Origin: Blumeriella jaapii
Lineage: Eukaryota > Ascomycota > Leotiomycetes > Helotiales > Drepanopezizaceae
Assembly: GCA_009599575.1 (NCBI GenBank)
Contig: VWND01000078.1
Coordinates: forward strand, 186,001-250,000
Reading direction: 5' to 3'
Length of the DNA stretch: 64,000 bases
The notes under the pieces are model-generated. The model searched no databases and was not told the DNA's origin. It was given only the letters and a program-made list of their open reading frames with translations. The position numbers were made by a program, and so were the translations under genes. This document shows positions 56,547-64,000 of this stretch, one piece after another. How positions within the stretch are numbered: the first letter of the stretch is position 1; the number at the start of each line of letters is the position of its first letter.

Positions 56547-59500
56547 ATGGACTCTGCCAACAACATGGCTTCCTTGTTGAAGCGAAAGAGAGCTCCAGTG
56601 GAGGTTCTGGATACGCCCAAAAGATCCAAGTCTGTCAAGACCAAATCAGGAGCGCCGCTGCTAAGTACGAACCAGAATTCTGGCTGGGAGGCAGCTTTCA
56701 ACCCGCGGACGGCGAAAGGCAACGAACTGGTGAAGGTCGAGGACGCAAACGGGGATGCGAAAGGACCCAATGGAGGACCGGACTCCCCAGAGTCGATCGC
56801 CTTCGAAGACTTCAAGGAACAAGACTCGAAAGACAATGTGGGAGGAGTGCCAGGCTCGGCGAGGAAGAGGAGGAAGAGGCCGCACGGAGGCAAGCGTGCA
56901 ACAGAGCTGACAGATTCCCCGATGAAGAATAAGAAGCAATCTGGCTCTCCAGCGTCGACTTCTGTTACAAGAGCTATCAAGAAGACGGAACGTGAACCGT
57001 GGAAGTTGTCTGCGCCGATTGGAGGTCGTATGATTAATGCAGATCCCGTCTACAGCGAGGACGAGAAGTGAGTCTGGGCTTTTTCATCTCAGGAATGTTG
57101 CTAACCGTTGTAGATATATCATTGTTGCACATCTGAAAACCATCCAGGTCTACTCGACTGCAAACTCACTTCTCACGCGATCAATTAAGTTGAAGCTCAA
57201 CTTGGCGGCCTTTGTCCCTCCACGGATCATTGCATTCTGTCTGTCACCCACCGATGCGGAAATTCTCTGGGTCGCCTGCTCGGATGGGTCGATCTTCAAG
57301 ATAGATTGGACTTCAGGCGCGGGAGCTGAGCAGTGCTGGGGGGTGTCTTCTACGGGGTGCGTACATATGACTGCAGCCTCAATGGTGTCGGCGGACCGGA
57401 GGCGAGATGTGGTGTTCACGACCGAGGCTCGCAAAGATGGAGGGTTCCGTATCACGGCAAACGAGTTGGCCCCTCCCAACGGGAATGTCAAGACTGCAGC
57501 TAGGACTATCTACACATCCGACCAGCGTATCCATTTTTTGACGACGGCGAGAGAAGGGTCGATCATAGTAGCAGCTTCTGGAACCAAGGCTCTCGTAGGC
57601 CGGCTGCGATCGACCGAGTTCGATACTGTCGACAAGATCAAGTATGAGTTCCGAGTATTCGAGTCCGCCGATCTGATCAAGTCTCTGGATCTCAGAGTCA
57701 CGACGAGGACATCAACAGAAGGAATGAGCAAGAAAGTCAAGAACGCACCCGTGCTAGATTTGGTGATTGGGGATGTTCGAGGCGTGGTGTACCTGCACAA
57801 CGATCTTCTGGCGAAATTGTTCCTGGAAAGCGCAGGGTCGGGAATAAGTGTCGCGCCGCGGAAGATGCACTGGCACCGACAGGCGGTACACGCAGTCAAA
57901 TGGTCACGGGATGGTAAATTAATGTCTGTTTTTCATGGCCCACTCTCTGACGTTACTTAGGTAATTATGTTATTTCTGGCGGTACTGAGACTGTTCTTGT
58001 ACTCTGGCAATTGGACACCGGGAAACAACAATTCTTGCCTCATTTGGCAGCAACGATACAAAACATTGTTGTTTCGCCCACCGGGACTTCTTACGCAGTT
58101 CAGCTAGGCGATAACTCGGCTATGGTACTATCTACGGCTGAGCTAAAACCAACAGTCAACATCTCTGGGATTCAGACCTGTGTGGTCGAGTCTGAACCTT
58201 CCATCGAGTCACAAGTAGCGAGACTTGAAGAAGCTACATGGAAACAGCCATTGGTACCACGGACTCCTGCTGTGGTCCTACCTACCAACACCTCTCGACT
58301 CCTCCTTGGGGTTGGACAGACACAAGAAATTCGAGCCAAGAAGCCGGCGATCATGAGCAACCCCTTTCTCCAAACACTCGACCTCGGATCTGGTCATGGT
58401 GTGACTCGCCAGGCTTTGACGAGAACAAACATTACAAGCATCAACGGGGCTCCAGGTCTTCAACGGATAGCGGAGCCGAGAATCACGCACATGAAGATTT
58501 CCCACGACGGAGAATGGCTTGCCACGATCGACGAATGGGAACCTCCGGCGCGAGAGTCGCAACTGTCACAGCGTCAGACCAAGAACTTTACTGACGAAAG
58601 CCAACCAAAGCGGGAAGTCTTCCTGAAATTCTGGCAACGGAGTCAAACAAGCGATGCTTGGGATCTTGTGACAAGGATCGACTCTCCGCATTCTAATGGT
58701 ATCGATTTGGGTGAGGCTGGAAGGATCATGGATCTCGCGGTGGACCCCAGCTCTCTGCGCTTTTCCACTATCGGCGAGGATGGCGTTGTCCGTGTCTGGG
58801 TGACCAAAACCCGAAAGCGTGACGGAGTAGTTGTTCGCGGGAAGGATGACAAGCCACTGCGAAACTGGACTTGCGAGCTCGCAATCTCACTCGGCAAAGC
58901 AGAGCTCCTAGATGGACTCAACACATCTCCTCCCAGTGGTGCCGTCGCATTCTCCGAAGATGGTTCAATCCTCGCCGCCGCCTGCAGCCAAAACGATGGA
59001 CTTGTGCATTTCCTCGAGCCAGACACTGGTGCTATCCGCCTTTCTCAGACGGGGCTCTTCGAGAACGACATTATCGCCATGGAGTTCCTCGGCCAAGATC
59101 TTATCACCCTCTCAAACAAGCTCATTGTCTTCGATCTTGTGTCGGAAGAAGCGCGCCTCATTATTAGAGCCACGGATGCCACGAGGTCCCTCTCCACTAA
59201 GCAAAAACAAGAAATGATGCATCTAGCCGTTGATTCAAAAAGTCGCACCTTCGCTGTTGCGCTTCCTAGGATCCGGAACCCTGCGACTCTTCACACAGCA
59301 AATTCGGAATTATTTGTCTTCCATCAAGACTCCCGCGCCCCGCAGCTCCAAGTGGCATTTCACACCCTCATTACAGCGCTCCTGCTAGCCCTCAGCACGG
59401 AAGGCTTTCTCGTCCTTGACACAGCAGCCGAGATCCACACCGTGGTTAAGCAGGGCACGCAAGGCGTGACCATGCTCGCGCAATCGACATCCGCTCTCAA

Positions 59501-59783
59501 ACTCCACGGCCCAGAAGCCGAATCCACCGAGCTCACGCGCGTTGACGCAGAGGATGAGGACATCTCAGACGCAGAGGAATATCCCACTCCAGTTGTAACC
59601 CAAGACGGCGAAGCAGGAGCCGGAGCAGAAGAGGACGGCGGCGAGACGCCCGTGGTGGCGCAGCAGAAGCTGGCGGAGATCTTTGACATCGGTCCGGCGT
59701 TCGCGCTGCCGCCGATGGAGGAGATGTTCTTCCAGGTCGCCGCCCTTTTTGCGAGTAAGCCGGCACGGAAGATTTTAGCATGA
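56547..59783 (+). CDS. utp17: Utp17/Nan1, WD-repeat t-UTP of the SSU processome
   Basis: Exons 56547-57067, 57114-57913 and 57961-59783 (46- and 47-bp introns) give 1047 aa. The basic, disordered N-terminus (LLKRKRAPVEVLDTPKRSK, KRRKRPHGGKRATE) suits a nucleolar protein. Two beta-propellers follow: from YIIVAHLKTIQVYSTANSLL, IAFCLSPTDAEILWVACSDG, MHWHRQAVHAVKWSRDG, NYVISGGTETVLVLWQLDTGKQQFLPHL, to ITHMKISHDGEWLATIDEW, VFLKFWQRS, LRFSTIGEDGVVRVWVTK and GAVAFSEDGSILAAACSQNDG. The C-terminus is acidic and ends with EIFDIGPAFALPPMEEMFFQVAALFASKP, typical of Utp17/WDR75. It works in the U3 snoRNP/SSU processome and in Pol I transcription of rDNA. Complete. Confidence 0.93.
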
Positions 59784-60683
59784 TCTGTTAGTTCTGTCTC
59801 GACGCAGTACCGATTGAAGGGAGGGATAAATGTGGGCATGTGGGGAGTTTCTGTAGCATTTCAGCGAGAGAGGGCTAGGCAAGGATCGGAAAAGCAGGGA
59901 ATTGAAAATTGCATATGCATACATATCTTGATGACTTTCATTGTGTTTCTCGATTTGTGTTTCGCATTCTTGGGTTTTACGGAGCTGGACACTGGTAGGT
60001 GTAGTGCCTGTAGTGTTTCTCGTCTCGCTTAACTCAGAGGCCGAGACAGGTAGTGATCGTAACAACCCACCTGCTTCTTCCTTCATGTCTGTTGAAGATA
60101 ACGTTGGACATTCACACCACGGTAATCAAACTAGCTATGTGTAAGGAATTGTCAGATATAGCATTATACCTAGCTATTTTTCTCCAAAAATCAAATGAAT
60201 GTGTTCACACTGTAAATGTTTACTTGAATAGATTTCGCTTTTGGTTTTAGGGCATAAGATCGTAAGTGGAAAGTGATCGATCGATTTCTCTACGCGGAGA
60301 AGGTGCTTTTGATAATTCATCAATACCAATCCGCGCGTTTCGTATGTGCAACAAGCATGCGCGGTTCAATTCTTTTCCAAATAGCGGATCCCAGCTTCGA
60401 GCATCCTGAGAAATAGAACACGTGAAAACGAACAATCAGAATCTCGTATTCATTGTATCAGCCAGCTTTTGTTTACTAGAGGGAGAGCAATGACCATCCG
60501 AACGAAGCCAAAACAGCTAAAAAGCCTTTCGGACTTTTCGAGACTTTTCAAAGTGAGCTTAAGGCTTATGTAACGTAACATGAGCACAACACTAGAGCAC
60601 AGTCCCAGTATACCACAGTCCACATCACCCAAGGTCAAACGCCTTTCATCGTCACCTCTAATTACCACTCAACCCTCGAAAGC
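59784..60683. other. Intergenic region
   Basis: No gene is recognised; convergent 3' ends lie at both sides. Confidence 0.5.
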
Positions 60684-61268
60684 CTAGCCCGACCTCTTCC
60701 TCCCGAACCGGGCCGGGATGTTGCGCAACAGGCTCGACAGGGAGCCATGCCCCGAATCCTGCGACTCCTGCCTCTTGCGCACCTCCCGCGACGCGCCCAG
60801 ATCTCCCTCCACCACCGAGACAGGCGAGCGCGCATCCGGCAGGCGCGACGCCTTGCGAGACTCCTCCATCGCGAGACCGAAGCGCGGTCGCAGTCTCCGC
60901 GCGGCTCTCCTTGCAACGGTCAGGCTTTGGTCGGCTTCAGCCCCGTGCTTCGGAGCTTGCAAGCGGAGCGGGGTCGGCCGGATCCGGAAGCCGACCTCCT
61001 CGGTGACCACAGTGACGTTGGAGTATCTGTCTCGGGCGCGTCCTGCTCGCGGAGTGGCGGTGTCGGTGTGCCTGCTCTGGGCAACGGTGTACGCCCTCTC
61101 GGCACGAGTGGCTGGTGGTCCGAACTTCAACAGCGTGTTCGGATCACTGCTCGAGCTGCATCGGTATGGTCTGCGAGTTCTTGTGCTGCTCTCCGCGATT
61201 TCATTGTCGTTGTCGGTCGGCATTCTTCCTGATCGAACTCCCCCCCGGACCAAGCCTTGTTCACCCAT
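60684..61268 (-). CDS. Hypothetical Arg/Ser-rich protein (194 aa)
   Basis: An uninterrupted frame of 194 codons from ATG at 61268; the frame is open further to 61550, but this start gives the most protein-like N-terminus (MGEQGLVRGGVRSGRMP). The chain is basic and low in hydrophobic residues, with DNTLLKFGPPATRAERAYTVAQSR-like and RYSNVTVVTEEVGFRIRP stretches, and ends SSLLRNIPARFGRKRSG. No domain, signal peptide or membrane segment is seen. GC content is higher than in neighbouring spacers, which favours coding. Function unknown. Confidence 0.42.
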   Translation of the reverse strand: MGEQGLVRGGVRSGRMPTDNDNEIAESSTRTRRPYRCSSSSDPNTLLKFGPPATRAERAYTVAQSRHTDTATPRAGRARDRYSNVTVVTEEVGFRIRPTPLRLQAPKHGAEADQSLTVARRAARRLRPRFGLAMEESRKASRLPDARSPVSVVEGDLGASREVRKRQESQDSGHGSLSSLLRNIPARFGRKRSG

Positions 61269-61767
61269 GATGACTTGCTTTTCTCTTTCCGTCTGGATGC
61301 CCAGCTCTATCCTCACACCCCTCTTGCAATAACTAGAAGTCTCAGAAAGTGACCCGGTGCCGCGATAGCTTCTACAGGACGCAAGTCGTGCATAGAATAG
61401 GACGTAACTGTGTTGGTGTCGTTGTTGTTTACATGAAGTGATACTTAAGGTCTCAGGCAATGATTTCGGCATCAGACCAAGCTCTAGACCCGGGGTCCTA
61501 AGTCTATCCCCCGCGATAGCCATAGCCGTAGAGCCGGAGTGCCAAAGCAAAAGCAGAGGATGTCGATGATCGCATCATTGTCCTGTCAAGCAAAAAGCTT
61601 TCAGTACCTACTCCACACTTCTTCGGCTGCCTTCGGTTACACCTTAAGCGAGGACTGGACTAGACGGGACGCCAGCTATCCACTCCTTGCCATGACGGCC
61701 AGAAATAGCTCATTTCACGTAGCTGCAAAAGCCAAAATAGCGATTTAAGAAAAAAAAACAAATAAAA
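61269..61767. other. Spacer with Pol III terminator of the 5S gene
   Basis: Runs of A on the + strand (61749-61758 and 61764-61768) are T-runs on the - strand directly after the 5S rRNA, as expected for RNA polymerase III termination. The rest shows nothing. Confidence 0.6.
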
Positions 61768-61886
61768 ACATACAACAGCAGGTATTCGCTGGTGGTCACC
61801 CACCCAACTACTAATCTGCCGATCTGAGGCTTGTGTATGGCAGAGCGGACGGGATGCCCAATTCTCCTCAGTCTATGGTCGTATGT
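61768..61886 (-). rRNA. 5S ribosomal RNA
   Basis: The - strand reads ACATACGACCATAG at the 5' end, then GGGCATCCCGTCCGCTCTGCC, GATTAGTAGTTGGGTGGGTG, ACCACCAGCGAATACCTGC and TGTTGTATGT at the 3' end, 119 nt in all. The terminal stem (ACATACGAC with GTTGTATGT) and the CTGAGG/CCTCAG helix both pair, so the copy looks functional. It stands alone between protein genes, as in most filamentous ascomycetes where 5S genes are dispersed rather than in the rDNA unit. T-runs follow it. Confidence 0.95.
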
Positions 61887-63142
61887 GACAGAACTTCCGC
61901 TACTTTGGTACAGATAGCAGTCTTCAAAATGGTGATCTGCGTCGAAGCTGCCGAAGCCAGTAATTATCTACTATACCTCTAGAGACGTATGATCTCTGAT
62001 ACGATCGTGAGTGGGACTTAGGTCAAGTACCAACCTATAGAATATCGCATTGGACTTTGTTATTTTGGGCTCGACGCTAGTGTGAATAAGTTTATAATAC
62101 ATGCTTATAGAGCCCTTTAACAGAATTTTATCCCTTATAAACTCCTGCATCTATTACAAATCGACTTGGCTTAACATGAAAGCGCTTGAACGCCAGTGAA
62201 AACCGTCGGTCCAAAAAAATACAGGATACCATCTTCCGGATACAATCAAAATCGTTGAAGACCCTATCCTCAATTGATAACGAGATATAACCGCGGCTTT
62301 ATTTGCTCCTTCCGGTTTTAATTTAGCGATTGACGATTCGCAAAGACTGCTAAGTAACTTTCACCAACCACGACTCGCAGGAAAGAAGCGGAAACTAATA
62401 TGAGTAAGAAATGCCAAATGTGTATAACAATGGATTGCGTATTGCTCGGCCTCTACATCCGAGATTATCTAAAATCACATCTTTCCTACCCACTTACCAA
62501 AACAGAACCGCACGAGCAATCCAAATTCTTTCCAAGTTCCAAGTTTTGCAATATGACTCACGCCCCAATCAGCGTCGTTGATAGACGGACGGTACGGCTC
62601 GCGGTGCATTTCATCATGCTGCGTCGAGCTTGTTGATGGAGTATGGCTTCTCAGTTGACAGCTCTTACTTTTTAAGAGGCTTCTCGCACTTTTCACTGCA
62701 CGGCTGGTGCCCACATACCTATGCCTATCTCAACTGCTTATCGGGATACCTACTCGACGACTAACGCAGGCGACTGATCCAGCCGGGAGCGAAACGCCAA
62801 AACAGTGCAAGGAAAGGACTGACGTGAAACTTTCAAGCAAGTGGGAATAAGAACTCACAGGCACTGAACTCCTTTCGTTCCGAAGTTTCAGGGTAAGTGT
62901 TATGATACTGTATGAATGCATCTCAACGTGGTCCGTTGTAAGTCTGGCGCAAAGATCCGTAAGTAAGGCTCGAGAAACCGAAACGATTGTCAGATCGGCC
63001 AAGAGAGTCAGGGACGCAACAGGGACAATCTAAGTATCCATTCGCACGATTATCCGTCGGGGTATTGATTCGCCGCTATCGCCAACTCCACGAAATCCAC
63101 CAGCCCTTCAGCCCTTCCTACATGTTTCATCAAGTCGGTATC
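61887..63142. other. AT-rich spacer
   Basis: Short frames only (the longest about 90 codons) and none recognisable. 62030-62400 is clearly AT-rich. No repeat structure is seen. Confidence 0.5.
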
Positions 63143-64000
63143 TTATCTAGCGGCATCGATCATCGTGCCCTCCAAGCGGCCCCTTTCCAACGTCCTCCTG
63201 ATATGCTCGTCTTCCACCTTTCTCGCCTGTATCCGACTCTGCTCCAACCTCTCCACACCCTTCGTGATACTCTCGATATGTACCGAAAGCGGGATGTCTA
63301 TCCGATCTTTCAACAATTCCGGGCTCGCTACCCTCTCCCTCAGATCTTCCAGCCCAGCGCCCATGGCCTGCAGCCGGATAATGGTTCCCGAGACATGAGC
63401 GTAGGCTGTCTTGCGGTAGACTCCAACTTGTTGTAGTAGATTGAGCTTGCGGTCCATTATTGATTTTGTTGCGGTTGCCACCAACCATGGTCCACAACTC
63501 CGAGAGAATTTCTTCCTTGAGCGCCTTGGTGTGCATGTCATCTCTGGTAGCAATGCCGTGGATCGTATCTAAGCGATCTTCAATATTGGTGAGTACCATT
63601 AGGATCGCTTGAGCTTCATCGATCAAGTTCTTGATCTCTTCTTCTACGATGCGTGTGTGCTGAATGTACTGGTCTAGCAAGAGACTCTCGGTGAACTTGA
63701 CAGGCTGAAACGGTGCAAGGATCTTGTCATTGATGAAGGCGCTGATGGAGCCTCGAGAGCCATCGCGCTCTTGGATACCGTCCAGAACTCGGGTGGTCCA
63801 GCGCGTTGTCGCGATAACACTGTCAACTGCGCGACCTACATGGCTGTTGAATTTCTGGAGGTCGTACGACGCAATGCGGGCTGTTTCGATGAAGCCGTCG
63901 AACTCTAGTACGAGCTCGTTCCTATAAGTAGTCAGCATATGTACTTTCTTTCGACAGTGGCAACGCCAGGAAGGTTAGTGGCAAACGCACTTGGAGTGGA
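63143..64000 (-). CDS. Conserved ascomycete helical protein, 5' end outside window, one apparent frameshift
   Basis: The reading enters at the right edge: an exon ending at 63991 (HS-K), a 69-bp intron (GTGCGT...CTTATAG), then from 63921 NELVLEFDGFIETARIASYDLQKFNSHVGRAVDSVIATTRWTTRVLDGI, LLLDQYIQHTRIVEEEIKNLIDEAQAILMVLTNIEDRL and TKALKEEILSELWTMVGGNRNK. Then the frame must shift by one base near 63455-63470 to reach MDRKLNLLQQVGVYRKTAYAHVSGTIIRLQAMGAGLEDLRERV, LSVHIESITKGVERLEQSR and the stop at 63143. Both parts belong to one long-helical, often membrane-associated fungal family of unknown role. No splice signals can explain the shift, so it is a sequencing indel (one extra base) or a real lesion. 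Confidence 0.68.

Overview
The window reads as nuclear DNA of a filamentous ascomycete (Pezizomycotina). The evidence is short introns of about 44-90 bp with GT...CTAAC-like...AG signals, a fungal 5S rRNA gene lying alone, and recognisable fungal genes: het-c, npr2, mdm12, vps28, noc2, rpb10, utp17/nan1 and a betaine-lipid synthase remnant. Gene models below were spliced by eye from the nucleotide sequence. Names rest on family recognition, not on a database search.

Layout. Positions 1-9.2 kb hold no believable gene. They are a belt of simple repeats with periods of 5, 8, 12 and 14 bp, then TACC/CAGTATAGTA mosaics, then a higher-order satellite (5.66-8.97 kb) of twelve variable-length units. 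Each unit combines a CAAG/CCAG tract, usually an AC or AT run, and a conserved block; eleven of the twelve blocks end in the palindrome TAGGTAGCTACCTA or a variant of it. From 9.2 to 17 kb the DNA is strikingly GC-rich and carries an HMG-box gene (-), a small cysteine-rich secreted protein (+) and het-c (+). HMG-box and het-c each contain apparent frameshifts. From 17 to 18 kb come homopolymer and microsatellite tracts. From 18.3 kb on, base composition becomes ordinary.

The right part contains a secreted 77-aa-repeat protein, npr2 (TORC1 regulation), an EFM2-like protein methyltransferase, a Gln/Pro-rich protein, a truncated bta1 pseudogene, an AT-hook protein divergent from a tiny zinc-binding protein, and a 2OG-Fe(II) dioxygenase. 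A gene-poor stretch follows (33.7-41.9 kb). Then come mdm12, vps28 and noc2 packed tightly, two small secreted proteins in AT-rich surroundings, a conserved fungal protein of unknown function, the divergent pair rpb10/utp17, a 5S rRNA gene, and the end of another conserved gene that runs off the right edge.

There is no operon-like logic. Two divergent pairs (vps28/noc2 and rpb10/utp17) have short shared promoters, and noc2, utp17, rpb10 and 5S all serve ribosome production or transcription. The most interesting material is the higher-order satellite with its transition-mutated units, the composition jump near 9 kb and 17-18 kb (isochore or chimeric join), the Kex2-type repeat secretory protein, the broken genes and the cysteine-rich mini-proteins.
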